Shown piece after piece: positions 20,669-29,660 of a stretch of DNA of 64,000 nucleotides. Source of the stretch: Terrihabitans soli (GTDB taxonomy: Bacteria; Pseudomonadota; Alphaproteobacteria; Rhizobiales; Methylopilaceae); assembly GCF_014191545.1 (NCBI RefSeq), contig NZ_AP023361.1:462501-526500 (forward strand), in the 5' to 3' direction. Under the pieces are notes generated by a model. The model was given only the letters and a program-made list of their open reading frames with translations, did not search any database and was not told where the DNA came from. Every line of letters begins with the position of its first letter. The first letter of the stretch is position 1. Both the position numbers and the translations under genes were made by a program.

Positions 20669-21763
20669 ATGTCTGACAAAATTCCTGTTACCGTGCTCAC
20701 CGGCTATCTCGGCGCGGGCAAGACCACGCTTCTCAACCGCATCCTCTCGGAGCAGCACGGCAAGCGCTACGCCGTCATCGTCAACGAATTCGGCGAGATC
20801 GGCATCGACAACGAACTCGTCGTCGGCGCGGACGAAGAAGTGTTCGAGATGAACAATGGCTGCATCTGCTGCACGGTGCGCGGCGATCTCATCCGCATCA
20901 TCGAAGGGCTGATGAAGCGCAAGGGCAAGTTCGATGCGATCATTGTCGAAACCACAGGTCTCGCCGATCCGGCGCCCGTCGCGCAGACCTTCTTCGTCGA
21001 TGAGGAAGTGCAGGACAATGCGCGCCTCGATGCGGTGGTCACCGTCGCCGACGCCAAATGGCTGACCGACCGTCTGAAGGATGCGCCGGAAGCAAAAAAC
21101 CAGATTGCCTTTGCCGATGTCATCCTGCTCAACAAGACCGATCTTGTGACGCCTGCCGAGGTCGAAGAGGTCGAAGCGCGCATTCGCGGCATCAATCCGT
21201 ATGCACGCGTCATCCGCACGGTGAAAAGCCAGGTGCCGCTGAGCGAAGTGCTCGACCGCGGCGCGTTCGATCTCGAGCGCATTCTCGAGCTCGAACCGGC
21301 CTTCCTTGAAACCGGCGACGGGCATGATCATCACGGTCATGACCATGGGCACGATCACCACGAGCATGGACCGGACTGCGGATGCGGTCACGATCATCAC
21401 GACCATGATCACGATCATGGCCATTTGCATGCCCATGGCGGGGGCGGCCTGAAGCATTATCACGACGAGCATATGCAGTCGGTCGCGCTCACCGTGTCCG
21501 GCGATGTCGATCCGGAGAAATTCATTCCCTGGGTGCAGGATCTCGCGCAGTCGGACGGCCAGAATTTCCTGCGCTGGAAAGGCATCCTGTCGTTCAAGGA
21601 TGAGCCGCGCCGCTATGTCTTTCAGGGCGTGCACATGATCCTCGACGGCGATCTGCAGCGCGAATGGAAGCCGGGCGAAAAGCGCGATTCCAAGCTCGTT
21701 TTTATCGGCAAGGATCTCGACAAGGCCAAATTGCAGGCCGGGTTTGAGGCGACCGCGGCCTGA
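20669..21763 (+). CDS. COG0523 (CobW/ZNG1-type) GTP-binding zinc metallochaperone
   Basis: The 364-residue G3E GTPase has a Walker [10 protein letters not shown] at residues 12-20, the metal motif GCICC at about residue 64 and a base-recognition NKTD near 155. A long His-rich stretch (from about residue 220, with [19 protein letters not shown]) precedes the C-terminal CobW domain. Such proteins hand zinc to client enzymes under zinc starvation. Its position 36 bases after znuA suggests it shares the Zur regulon. A cobalamin role cannot be excluded from motifs alone but is less likely here. Confidence 0.9.
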   Translation: MSDKIPVTVLTGYLGAGKTTLLNRILSEQHGKRYAVIVNEFGEIGIDNELVVGADEEVFEMNNGCICCTVRGDLIRIIEGLMKRKGKFDAIIVETTGLADPAPVAQTFFVDEEVQDNARLDAVVTVADAKWLTDRLKDAPEAKNQIAFADVILLNKTDLVTPAEVEEVEARIRGINPYARVIRTVKSQVPLSEVLDRGAFDLERILELEPAFLETGDGHDHHGHDHGHDHHEHGPDCGCGHDHHDHDHDHGHLHAHGGGGLKHYHDEHMQSVALTVSGDVDPEKFIPWVQDLAQSDGQNFLRWKGILSFKDEPRRYVFQGVHMILDGDLQREWKPGEKRDSKLVFIGKDLDKAKLQAGFEATAA

Positions 21764-21820
21764 CAGGCCCGGCTGAACGGAGGAGGTGACGCCGCCTCCT
21801 CCGCACGCTAAACCCCCAGA

Positions 21821-22837
21821 ATGTCTTCTCCCGGTTCCACCGATACCTCGCTCGCCGATTACATGCGCCCGGTACTTGCCGGCTCGCATGTGACCGCGAC
21901 CGCCTTTCTCGACACGACGGCGGTGTTTGCGCTTGGCGACGGCACGGTCATTCTCGCCAATGGCGAGACGACCTCGCGTCTCAACGCCCATGACGGCGCG
22001 TCCATTCTTGTGGCGGTTGCGGACGGCAAACACCTCGTCACCGGCGGCGATGACGGTCGCGTCATGCGCATCAACTCCACCGGCAAGATCGAGGAAATCG
22101 GCAAGGCGCCGTCGGGCGCCTGGATCGATGCTGTGGCGGTCGGTCCCGATGGCGCAGTTGCCTGGTCGGCCGGCAAGAAAGCGCATGTCCGCGACGGCAA
22201 GGGCGCACTTTTTACGCTCGATCTGCCGTCGAGCGGGCGCGGCCTGTGCTTTGCGCCGAAAGGCTTTCAGCTCTACATCGCCCGCTATAATGGCGTCACG
22301 CTCTGGTTCCCGCGCACGCAGGGCACGCCGAAAGAAGTGGCGTGGAAGGGCTCGCATCTCGACGTCACGGCATCCGCGGACGGGCGTTTCGTTGTGTCCA
22401 CCATGCAGGAAAACGAGATGCACGGCTGGCGCCTCGCCGATAACGGCAATATGCGCATGTCCGGCTATCCGTCGAAGGTGCGTTCGATGTCGTGGTCGCA
22501 TGACGGCAAATGGCTGGCGAGCTCAGGCGCCGATGCCGCCATTGTCTGGCCGTTCATGACGCGCGACGGCCCGATGGGCAAACCGCCGCTCGAACTCGGC
22601 ATCCGTCCCTCGCGCGTCGAGCGTGTTGCCTTTCATCCGAAAGCTCCCGTGCTCGCCGTCGGCTACAAAGACGGCTGCATCTGGTTCATCCGTATGGACG
22701 ATGAAAGCATTCTGCAGGCCCGCTCGGCCGGCGAAGGCGGTCCGGTGACGGCGCTCGCCTGGAGCGGTGACGGATCGATGCTGTCCTTCGGCAGCGAAGA
22801 GGGATCTGCGGGCGTTCTGCCACTGCCCAAGGTCTAG
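21821..22837 (+). CDS. WD40-repeat protein, zinc-operon neighbour
   Basis: The 338-residue protein consists of degenerate WD40-type repeats, visible as repeated (S/A)xDG(R/K) turns followed by hydrophobic strands (LVTGGDDGRVMRI, SWSHDGKWLASSGADAAIVW, AWSGDGSMLSFGSEEG). No signal peptide is present, so it acts in the cytoplasm as a seven-bladed propeller. It follows the COG0523 GTPase by 57 bases. I recall WD40 proteins beside such GTPases in other alphaproteobacteria; a role as a client or scaffold is inference. Confidence 0.8.
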   Translation: MSSPGSTDTSLADYMRPVLAGSHVTATAFLDTTAVFALGDGTVILANGETTSRLNAHDGASILVAVADGKHLVTGGDDGRVMRINSTGKIEEIGKAPSGAWIDAVAVGPDGAVAWSAGKKAHVRDGKGALFTLDLPSSGRGLCFAPKGFQLYIARYNGVTLWFPRTQGTPKEVAWKGSHLDVTASADGRFVVSTMQENEMHGWRLADNGNMRMSGYPSKVRSMSWSHDGKWLASSGADAAIVWPFMTRDGPMGKPPLELGIRPSRVERVAFHPKAPVLAVGYKDGCIWFIRMDDESILQARSAGEGGPVTALAWSGDGSMLSFGSEEGSAGVLPLPKV

Positions 22838-22841
22838 CGCC

Positions 22842-23405
22842 GTGCGTGTGGAAACCGCACTGGAAACCGCATCGCTCATCCTTCGCCCTTGGCGGCTTGA
22901 TGATCTCGCCCCGCTTGTTGAGGGCCTGAACGACATCAGGGTCGCGCAATGGCTGGCCTTTGTCCGGCATCCCTATCTCGAATCGGACGGCCTCAAATGG
23001 ATCGAGCATTGCCGGCAGCTTTCGGCCGGTGAAGATCCGCGTCATTACGAATTTGCGATCGAGCTTAAAACAGATGGCGCGGTCATCGGCGGCGTCAGCC
23101 TCAACAATATCGATCGGGAGCAGGGCTGCGCCGGCGGCGGCATCTGGATCAACGCCGCCTATCATCGCCGCGGCTATGGACGCGAAGCTTTCGGCGAGCG
23201 CATCCGCTTTGCCTTCGACGCGTTGAATCTGCGCGAACTTCGCAACGGCTATTTTGCCGGCAATGAGCCGTCCTGGGATTTGCAGAAGCGGTTTGGCTAT
23301 ACACTCACCGGCGAGGAACCGCGCCGGCGCCAATGCGCAGCCGACGGATCGTGGAAGGATGAGATCCTGACACGTTTGCGCAAAGAGGATTGGGTAAAAG
23401 CCTAG
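22842..23405 (+). CDS. GNAT family N-acetyltransferase (RimJ/RimL type)
   Basis: The 187-residue enzyme has the N-terminal segment LILRPWRLDDLAPLVEGLND and the acetyl-CoA binding region IWINAAYHRRGYGREAFGE. This places it in the RimJ/RimL subgroup that acetylates N termini or small amines. A GTG start at 22842 lies five bases after the WD40 stop codon, so it is probably co-transcribed. A second GTG at 22848 is also possible. The stop codon overlaps that of the convergent receiver-domain gene. Confidence 0.82.
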   Translation: MRVETALETASLILRPWRLDDLAPLVEGLNDIRVAQWLAFVRHPYLESDGLKWIEHCRQLSAGEDPRHYEFAIELKTDGAVIGGVSLNNIDREQGCAGGGIWINAAYHRRGYGREAFGERIRFAFDALNLRELRNGYFAGNEPSWDLQKRFGYTLTGEEPRRRQCAADGSWKDEILTRLRKEDWVKA

Positions 23406-23776
23406 CCGTTCAGGACGTTCTGAATGGCTTCGCCGATCGATTCCGGGCTGAACGGCTTCTGGATCACCGGCCGGTTCTGATGCGGCGCTTCAAGCGCCTG
23501 CTCGCCATAGCCCGACACGAACAGGAACGGGATACCGCGCTCGGCGAGAATATCGGCGACCGGGAAAGAGCGCTTGCCGGCCAGATTGACGTCGAGCAGC
23601 GCAATATCGATCGCGGCCTCTCTGGCGCGCGCCAGCGCATCCTCGAGACGCGCGGCGGTACCGACAAGAATGCAGCCGAAATCCATCAGGATGTCTTCCA
23701 TCAGCATGGAGACGAGCGTCTCGTCTTCCACGAGAAGGACGCGGCGGCCTTCGAGGGGCATATCCGGATTGCTCAA
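23402..23776 (-). CDS. Single-domain response regulator receiver protein
   Basis: The protein consists only of a CheY-like receiver: acidic pocket VLLVEDETLVS, phospho-acceptor Asp in DIALLDVNLAGK, Thr/Ser position in PFLFVSGYG and the invariant Lys in VIQKPFSPE. There is no output domain, so it works as a phosphorelay intermediate or by protein contact. No kinase gene is adjacent. A TTG at 23776 follows a gaggt site; GTG at 23794 and ATG at 23761 are other candidates, so the N terminus is uncertain by up to 11 residues. Confidence 0.85.
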   Translation of the reverse strand: MSNPDMPLEGRRVLLVEDETLVSMLMEDILMDFGCILVGTAARLEDALARAREAAIDIALLDVNLAGKRSFPVADILAERGIPFLFVSGYGEQALEAPHQNRPVIQKPFSPESIGEAIQNVLNG

Positions 23777-23982
23777 AGAACTAAGACCTCTCACCGTCCG
23801 AATGTGCAGACTACCGCATGAACGGGGACTGAACCGAAGCTTACACCCGCCGGAAGGTTCTCGCCCGCCGCAAGGTACGAAATCCTCTACATCATCTCCA
23901 AGATTTTGGCCAAATCCGCTGGCATTGCGGGGCTGGACGGAGACAGGCGATCGGTGCAGGTTCCGCGCGCCAAAGGAATATA

Positions 23983-24576
23983 ATGCACTTAAAGCCCGTT
24001 CTCTCTGCTTTTGCCGTGCTGCTTTTCGTCTCCGCCGCCACGGCCGAGCCGATGCACTTTCGCGTGAGCGAGATCGGCTGCCCGAAAGCCTGTACCAAAG
24101 TGCTCCTCGGCGAAGGCGAGATTGCCTTTACGACCGCAGGCGCGTTCCGGTCGGTGCGGCGCAAGACCGGCGCGCTTCCCGTCCTTTTGCATTCACGCGG
24201 CGGCGATCTTCCGGGCGGGCTCAATCTCGGTCTGGCTTTCCGCAAAACCCGGAGCTCGGTTGCTGTTGCTCCGGGCGGCGACTGCTTTTCGGCCTGCGCC
24301 TTTGCACTGTTCGGCGGCACGGAGCGCAAGGTGCATCGCGGCGGACAACTCGGTGTCCATCAGGTGATCTTCGCCGAGGACGGCAGCGATCCTCAGGGCC
24401 GCCCCACCTTCAGTGAAAAGCACAGCGCGGCGATCATCGGACATCTGATCCGCTATGCGCGGCAGATGGGCGTCAGCCCCGATGTCGTCGAAATCGCGCT
24501 CGCAACGCCCTATGACGAAAACACGATCTTCAGCTCACGCGAGCTGAAGCGGTACGGTATCGTCACGAGCGATTGA
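23983..24576 (+). CDS. Periplasmic ClpP-like protein (COG3904 type)
   Basis: The 197-residue precursor has a signal peptide (residues 1-21, ATAEP). The middle region follows the pattern of predicted periplasmic ClpP/crotonase-fold proteins: LHSRGGDLPGGLNLGLAFR, then GGDCFSACAFALFGG with a possible nucleophile serine, and LGVHQ with a possible catalytic histidine. Four cysteines, two near the N terminus (GCPKACT) and two beside the serine, could form disulfides. Whether it cleaves peptides is unknown. It converges with the homospermidine synthase gene with no bases between stop codons. Confidence 0.75.
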   Translation: MHLKPVLSAFAVLLFVSAATAEPMHFRVSEIGCPKACTKVLLGEGEIAFTTAGAFRSVRRKTGALPVLLHSRGGDLPGGLNLGLAFRKTRSSVAVAPGGDCFSACAFALFGGTERKVHRGGQLGVHQVIFAEDGSDPQGRPTFSEKHSAAIIGHLIRYARQMGVSPDVVEIALATPYDENTIFSSRELKRYGIVTSD

Positions 24577-26007
24577 TCAGCCGACGAAGAAGTTCTTGAA
24601 CTGCCAGGGATCGCTCTCGTCGATGTCTTCCGGGAAGAGGCCGGGCCGGTTCTCGAGTGGCGTCCAGTCGGTGTAATAGCCGTTCACCGGGCCGAGATAG
24701 GGAAACTGGATTTCAAGGCAGCGCTTGAAGTCCATTTCCTCGGCTTCGACAATGCCTTCGTTCGGATTTTCCAGAGCCCAGACCATTCCGGCGAGAATGG
24801 CCGAGGTCACCTGAAGTCCTGTCGCGTTCTGATAGGGCGCGAGGCGGCGCGTCTCTTCCAGAGACAGCTGCGAGCCATACCAGTAGGCGCCCTTGCCGTG
24901 TCCGTACAGAAGAACGCCGAGCTCGTCGATGCCGTCGACAAGCTCGTCTTCGTCGAGGACGTGCAGCTTGTCCTGATGCTTGCCCGCCGCGCCGAACAGC
25001 TCGTGCCAGGACAGTATCGCATCGTCCGCCGGGTGATAAGCGTAGTGGCAGGTCGGCCGATAGACGGCGCGCCCGTCCTCATGGACGGTGAAATAATCCG
25101 AGATCGAAATCGACTCATTGTGCGTGACGAGGAAGCCGTATTGCGCGCCAAGCGTCGGGCACCAGGTACGGACCTTGGTCGCGGCGCCCGGCTGCATCAG
25201 ATAGATCGCCGGCGCATTTGCGGCGGGATGCGTCTCAGCATTCGCAGGCTTCCATTTTTCATGCGTGCCCCAGCCGAGTTCGGAAGGCTGCAGCCCTTCG
25301 GAGATAAAGCCTTCTACCGACCAGGTGTTGAGGAAGACGTTCGGCGGCTTCGGATCGACGGTGCGCTGCGTATCGCGTTCGGCGATATGCACGCCCTTGA
25401 CGCCGATCTGCCTGAGCAGCGCCGCCCATTCCTCGCGCGTTTCCGGATCGGGAACGTTGAGGTTCATGTCGCGGGCAATGTTCAGCGCCGCTTGTTTGAC
25501 GAAGAAAGACACCATGCCGGGGTTGGCGCCGCAGCAGGAGACGGCGGTCGGCCCGCCGGGATTTTTCTTCTTCGCGGCGAGAGTGATTTCGCGCAGCGCA
25601 TAGTTCGAGCGCTCGGACGGGCCTTTCTTCTTGTCGAAGTAGAAGCCGAGCCAAGGCTCGTTCACGGTGTCGATGTAAAGGCAGCCGAGTTCGCGGCAGA
25701 GCTCCATGATGTCGACGGAGCCGGTATCGACCGAAAGGTTGACGCAGAAGCCCTGGCCTTTGCCTTTGGTCAGAAGCGGCGTCAGAAGCTCGCGGTAGTT
25801 CTCTTTGGTGACGTGCTTCTGGATGAGGTCGAGACCATGCGCATCGAGGATGTGCTTGTTATGATCGGACGGATCGATCACCGACATGCGGGATTTGTCG
25901 TATTTGAAATGGCGTTCGATCATCGGCAGCGTGCCGCGCCCGATCGAGCCGAAGCCGATCATCACGATGGGTCCGGTAATTTCTCCGTAGATCGGCCAAT
26001 CCGCCAT
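24577..26007 (-). CDS. hss: Homospermidine synthase
   Basis: The enzyme makes sym-homospermidine from putrescine with NAD as cofactor in catalytic amounts. The 476-residue length matches bacterial homospermidine synthases. The N terminus carries the nucleotide-binding motif VMIGFGSIGRGTLPMI, and the GLQVTSAILAGMVWALENP region is conserved. The ATG at 26007 follows gaggaaagac. An ornithine decarboxylase gene about 2 kb away supplies putrescine. A 28-bp palindrome lies between this gene and the divergent marR gene, so hss may be controlled by that regulator. Confidence 0.95.
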   Translation of the reverse strand: MADWPIYGEITGPIVMIGFGSIGRGTLPMIERHFKYDKSRMSVIDPSDHNKHILDAHGLDLIQKHVTKENYRELLTPLLTKGKGQGFCVNLSVDTGSVDIMELCRELGCLYIDTVNEPWLGFYFDKKKGPSERSNYALREITLAAKKKNPGGPTAVSCCGANPGMVSFFVKQAALNIARDMNLNVPDPETREEWAALLRQIGVKGVHIAERDTQRTVDPKPPNVFLNTWSVEGFISEGLQPSELGWGTHEKWKPANAETHPAANAPAIYLMQPGAATKVRTWCPTLGAQYGFLVTHNESISISDYFTVHEDGRAVYRPTCHYAYHPADDAILSWHELFGAAGKHQDKLHVLDEDELVDGIDELGVLLYGHGKGAYWYGSQLSLEETRRLAPYQNATGLQVTSAILAGMVWALENPNEGIVEAEEMDFKRCLEIQFPYLGPVNGYYTDWTPLENRPGLFPEDIDESDPWQFKNFFVG

Positions 26008-26133
26008 GTCTTTCCTCATACATCCCAGGCCAAAACGACTGCCGCGCATAGAGCCGGGCAGGCACCCATAAATCAAGGCATTATCTCTGCGCCGGTTCCG
26101 GTGACGGATTCAAAACAACCGTCTTGCCAAATT

Positions 26134-26161
26134 GTATCACCAGTTATATAACTGGTGATAC
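26134..26161. promoter_or_regulatory. Perfect 28-bp palindrome, probable MarR operator
   Basis: gtatcaccagttat is followed directly by its exact reverse complement, giving 14-bp half sites. It lies 14 bases before the GTG start of the marR gene and 126 bases before the start of hss on the other strand. MarR proteins bind palindromes of this kind in their own promoters, so autoregulation, and possibly control of hss, is likely. Confidence 0.85.
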
Positions 26162-26175
26162 GTAGGGAGACCGCT

Positions 26176-26676
26176 GTGCCGGAAGACATTGTCCGCAGCT
26201 TCGGCTTTCTGACGCTCGGCACGCGCATGAAGCGCATCGGCGAGCGGCTGCAGGCGGGGACCCAGGAATTGCTCGATGAGCTGAATGTCGGCTTTGTGCC
26301 GAGCCAGTATCCTTTTTTGGCCGCTATCGACCGTCTCGGCCCGCTGACGATCGGCGAACTTTCCGAAGCGGTCGGCGTCACGCAGCCCGCGACGACGAAA
26401 AGCGTCGGCCTTATCGCCAGGCTCGGCTTTATGCGCGTGGCGTCTTCGGATGCGGACCAGCGGCGCAAGATCGTCAGCCTGACCGAGAAGGGCCAGAAGC
26501 TCGTCGATACCGCCAAGAAAGATGTGTGGCCGCAGATCGAGCGCGCGGTGGCCGATCTCTGCGCTTCGCTCGACGGGCCGCTGCTCGAACAGCTGGCCGC
26601 CATCGAGGACGGGCTTTCGGAAAAGCCGCTGGCGCGCCGCATCGCGCGTCCTCCGAAAAAGGCAGGCGCGCGATGA
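26176..26676 (+). CDS. MarR family transcriptional regulator
   Basis: The 166-residue protein has the winged-helix core of the MarR family. The recognition part reads LTIGELSEAVGVTQPATTKSV, and the wing contains the typical DADQRRKIVSLTEKG. The GTG at 26176 is used because the upstream alternative at 26155 lies inside the operator. The stop codon overlaps the start of an acetyltransferase gene (4 bases), so the two are coupled. The ligand is unknown; phenolics, polyamines or acyl compounds would each fit the neighbourhood. Confidence 0.88.
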   Translation: MPEDIVRSFGFLTLGTRMKRIGERLQAGTQELLDELNVGFVPSQYPFLAAIDRLGPLTIGELSEAVGVTQPATTKSVGLIARLGFMRVASSDADQRRKIVSLTEKGQKLVDTAKKDVWPQIERAVADLCASLDGPLLEQLAAIEDGLSEKPLARRIARPPKKAGAR

Positions 26677-27356
26677 GCCATATTCTCGACCGCCCGGTCT
26701 GGACGGCGCTCGGCTCAAGCCATGCCGATTTTGCCGAGAGCAATGGTCTGGCGCGGCGCTATCCGGTCTCGGTCATTCCCTTTGCGTCGGTGGGTGACGA
26801 TGAGCCCGAAAGCTATGCCGCTCTGGCGCAGCTCACCCAGCCCGGCGACACATGTTTCATTGTTCAGGCCGCGCATCTTCCCGTAGCTTTGCCGCGCGAA
26901 CTGACCGCGAGTTTCGATGCGCCGGTAACGCAGATGATCGCGGACCGGTTGATGCCGGAGATCGACGATCCGCGCATTCGGCCGCTGACCGAGGACGATG
27001 CGGCGGAGATGTTCGCGCTGGCCGATCTCACAAAGCCCGGCCCTTTCACCCACAGAGCCCAGGCGCTGGGCACGTTTTATGGCGTGAAGGAAAAGGGGCG
27101 GCTCATCGCGATGGCGGGCGTGCGCTTCCGCCATCCCGGCCTTCACGAAGTCTCGGGTGTCTGCACGCATCCGGATGTGCGCGGGCAGGGGCTCGGACGG
27201 CTGATGATGGAATTCATGTGCGGGAAGATCTATGCGGCAGGCGATCGGCCTTTCCTGCACACCTTCTCGGACAATGCGCGGGCCATCGCGCTGTACGAAA
27301 AGCTCGGCTTCAAAGTGAGAAGCCCGATGCACGTCACGGCGTTCCGCCGCACATGA
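26673..27356 (+). CDS. GNAT N-acetyltransferase, FR47-like
   Basis: The 227-residue protein has a non-catalytic N-terminal half and a C-terminal GNAT domain. The acetyl-CoA site is VSGVCTHPDVRGQGLGRLMM, followed by FLHTFSDNARAIALYEKLGF. This layout is typical of FR47-like acyltransferases. It is translationally coupled to the MarR gene, so its substrate may be the compound sensed by MarR, possibly as a detoxification step. That link is inferred from operon structure. Confidence 0.82.
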   Translation: MSHILDRPVWTALGSSHADFAESNGLARRYPVSVIPFASVGDDEPESYAALAQLTQPGDTCFIVQAAHLPVALPRELTASFDAPVTQMIADRLMPEIDDPRIRPLTEDDAAEMFALADLTKPGPFTHRAQALGTFYGVKEKGRLIAMAGVRFRHPGLHEVSGVCTHPDVRGQGLGRLMMEFMCGKIYAAGDRPFLHTFSDNARAIALYEKLGFKVRSPMHVTAFRRT

Positions 27357-27386
27357 CCGGGCTTCTCCAACTCGTCTTTTAAAGCG

Positions 27387-27929
27387 TCAGGCCGCAACGC
27401 GGAGCGGCAGAGCCTCGGCAGCAGCCGGAACCTGAACCAGCGCGCCGGTCGCCTTCAGCACGCCGCTCGCGCCGGAAAGCGCGCCGGGCACGAGTTCGCG
27501 CGCAAGAAAGCGCGAACGCTCATAAGGCCCTGGCATGCGCAGTTTCGCGGTCGCATCCGTCGAGAAGCCGAAGCGCGCGTAGTAGGGCGCATCGCCGACA
27601 AGAAGGATCGCGCCATGGCCGAGCTCTTCGGCGCGAGCGATGGCGGCACGCATCAGACGGCCGCCGATGCCTGCGGACTGACGGTCCGGCGCAACAGCGA
27701 GCGGGCCGAGCAGAAGCGCATCGCGGCCGCCGGCCGAGACATTCCACAGGCGCACCGTGCCGACCACATCGCCGTCTTCCTCGGCGATCAAAGCGAGGCC
27801 GTCCGCCGGCAGGCGGTTCTCGCGCAGGCGCGCCGAGGTCTTCTTGAAACGCGCCTCTCCCATCGCCGCGTCGAGGAGGTCCTCGCGGGCGTCGATATCG
27901 GAAAGAAATTCGCTGCGTACTTCGATCAT
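27387..27929 (-). CDS. GNAT N-acetyltransferase, YhbS-like
   Basis: This 180-residue enzyme has the acetyl-CoA motif LLLGPLAVAPDRQSAGIGGR and the downstream GHGAILLVGDAPYYARFGF that is characteristic of the YhbS group. The substrate is not known. The ATG at 27929 starts a normal N terminus (MIEVRSEFLSDID); the longer frame upstream runs through the terminator region of the decarboxylase gene and is rejected. Confidence 0.82.
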   Translation of the reverse strand: MIEVRSEFLSDIDAREDLLDAAMGEARFKKTSARLRENRLPADGLALIAEEDGDVVGTVRLWNVSAGGRDALLLGPLAVAPDRQSAGIGGRLMRAAIARAEELGHGAILLVGDAPYYARFGFSTDATAKLRMPGPYERSRFLARELVPGALSGASGVLKATGALVQVPAAAEALPLRVAA

Positions 27930-27992
27930 GGCCGGGCCCTCTCTGGGCGCAGCCCTCGCACTCTTTCGAGCCGTCCGGGTATTTTGGAACAC

Positions 27993-28013
27993 CCGCCCGG
28001 CGGTGCCGGGCGG
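27993..28013 (-). terminator. Hairpin after ornithine decarboxylase
   Basis: ccgcccggc and gccgggcgg form a perfect nine-bp stem with a three-base loop, seven bases after the decarboxylase stop codon. Only a weak T-rich stretch follows on the minus strand. Confidence 0.6.
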
Positions 28014-28020
28014 AACGAGA

Positions 28021-29154
28021 TCAGATGCACACCGTGTGCAGCGGCGGGAAGCCGTTAAAGGCGCATGACGAGTACGTCGTCGTGTACGCACCCGTGGCCT
28101 CGATCAGCACGCGGTCGCCGATTTCGAGCGAGACGGGAAGGAAATAGGGGTCCTTCTCGTACATCACATCGGCCGAGTCGCAGGTCGGGCCTGCGAGCAC
28201 GCACGGCGCCAGTTCCGCGCCGTCGCGCGGCGTCTTGATCGGATAGCGGATCGCCTCGTCCATCGTCTCGGCGAGACCGCCGAACTTGCCGATGTCGAGA
28301 TAGACCCAGCGGGTCTCGTCCGCCGCGTTCGACTTCTTCGAGATCAGAACGACTTCCGATTCGATGATGCCGGCATTGCCGACCATGCCGCGGCCCGGTT
28401 CGATGATCGTTTCCGGAATGCGGTTGCCGAAATGCTTGCGCAGCGCGTTGAAGATCGCCGTGCCATAGCTCTCGACGCCCGGAATCTTCTTCAGATAACG
28501 GGTCGGGAAGCCGCCGCCGAGATTGACCATGGACAGCGTGATGCCGCGCTCGGCGAGCGTGCGGAAGATCATCGCGGCCGAGGCCAGCGCGCCGTTCCAC
28601 ATTTTCGGATCGCGCTGCTGCGAACCGACATGGAAGGAAACGCCGTAAGCCGTGAGGCCGAGGCGATGCGCATGCTCGAGCACGTCGACGGCCATTTCCG
28701 GCACGCAGCCGAACTTGCGCGACAGCGGCCATTCGGCGCCGGCGCCATCGCACAGGATGCGGGCGAAGACGCGCGCGCCGGGGGCGGCACGGGCGATCTT
28801 TTCGACTTCCTCGATGCAGTCCACCGCATAGAGGTCGATGCCGAGCGCGCGCGCGGCCGCGATGTCGCGTTCCTTCTTGATCGTGTTGCCGAAGGAGATG
28901 CGGTCGGGCGTCGCGCCGGCGTCGAGCGCAAGCTTGATCTCGACAACCGAGGCCGTGTCGAAGCACGAGCCGAGATCGGCGAGGAGCTTCAGCACTTTCG
29001 GCTCCGGGTTCGCCTTGACGGCGTAGAAGACGCGGGTGTCCGGCAGCGCCTTGGAGAAGGCACGGTAATTGTCGCGGACGACGTCGAGATCGACAACAAG
29101 GCGCGGCCCTTCGTGAGGGTGGGCGGCCATGTAGTTGAGAATGCGCTCGGTCAT
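28021..29154 (-). CDS. Type III PLP-dependent ornithine (lysine) decarboxylase
   Basis: The 377-residue enzyme is an alanine-racemase-fold decarboxylase that turns ornithine into putrescine. PLP binds the lysine in VFYAVKANPEP. Other conserved sites are GGGFPTRYL, EPGRGMVGNAG and the catalytic cysteine in GPTCDSADVM. The size fits alphaproteobacterial ornithine decarboxylases, some of which also use lysine. Its product feeds the homospermidine synthase encoded nearby. A structured leader of about 450 bases precedes it, as is known for this gene in alphaproteobacteria. Confidence 0.93.
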   Translation of the reverse strand: MTERILNYMAAHPHEGPRLVVDLDVVRDNYRAFSKALPDTRVFYAVKANPEPKVLKLLADLGSCFDTASVVEIKLALDAGATPDRISFGNTIKKERDIAAARALGIDLYAVDCIEEVEKIARAAPGARVFARILCDGAGAEWPLSRKFGCVPEMAVDVLEHAHRLGLTAYGVSFHVGSQQRDPKMWNGALASAAMIFRTLAERGITLSMVNLGGGFPTRYLKKIPGVESYGTAIFNALRKHFGNRIPETIIEPGRGMVGNAGIIESEVVLISKKSNAADETRWVYLDIGKFGGLAETMDEAIRYPIKTPRDGAELAPCVLAGPTCDSADVMYEKDPYFLPVSLEIGDRVLIEATGAYTTTYSSCAFNGFPPLHTVCI

Positions 29155-29610
29155 CGGGATTCCCCCAGTAAATACGCGTTGGCTCTTGCGTTGAGGACGC
29201 CCGTTTCGGAAACGCGGTGGAAGCGCTCCGACGTATCGTCTTCAACACTGCCGGTTCAGATGAACCGGCGGCTCTTGTCGCGCCGATAGCTGGAATCTCT
29301 CCGTGGCAGCCAAGCTGCTTCGGGTTTGAGTCCGGCCAACGTTTGGAAGGGAATTCCCGTCCGCACGCCCGGCAAGGAAGTAGTCTGCCTCTTCAGCAGA
29401 GACCGGGTTTGGACCAACCGGTCTTCGACTAAAAAAGCCCTCTACGTCGTTGCTTTAAGCTGCGTCCGCCGGCAGAGCGCCGACTTAAACCCGGTTTTTA
29501 GTCCGGTTACCGGTCTGCCCAGACGGGGCTTCCGTCTAGACCGGCACGCAGCCACAGGCACGTGCGAAATTGGGCAAGCGGGAGATAAGTGAAACGTCCC
29601 GCCGGTGCAA
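29155..29610 (-). promoter_or_regulatory. Long structured leader, candidate speF RNA motif
   Basis: About 450 bases without a protein gene precede the decarboxylase start. The region is full of inverted repeats, for example gccggttc with gaaccggc at 29250-29269, agacgg with ccgtct at 29521-29537, and the ccggt with accgg block near 29508. A possible -10 (ttatat on the minus strand) lies near 29620. The speF motif is an established structured RNA upstream of ornithine decarboxylase in alphaproteobacteria, and position and length agree. I could not check the consensus itself. Confidence 0.6.
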
Positions 29611-29639
29611 GATATAATTTGCGATTATTTAGAGATCGT

Positions 29640-29660
29640 TGACAGCGTGTTGCGCTGTCA
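29640..29660 (-). terminator. Hairpin after the 74-aa membrane protein
   Basis: tgacagcg and cgctgtca form a perfect eight-bp stem around five bases, and the stem overlaps the stop codon of the gene on this strand. An AT-rich stretch follows, without a clean T-run. Confidence 0.5.

Noticed and set aside
21320-21450. Apparent short tandem DNA repeat rich in catcacgatcat
   Set aside because: It is the coding sequence of the His/Asp-rich loop of the zinc GTPase and is not an independent repeat element.
20630-22501. 623-residue open frame antisense to the zinc GTPase and WD40 genes
   Set aside because: High-GC shadow frame; the plus strand encodes clear GTPase motifs, and the antisense product is low-complexity without a recognisable domain.
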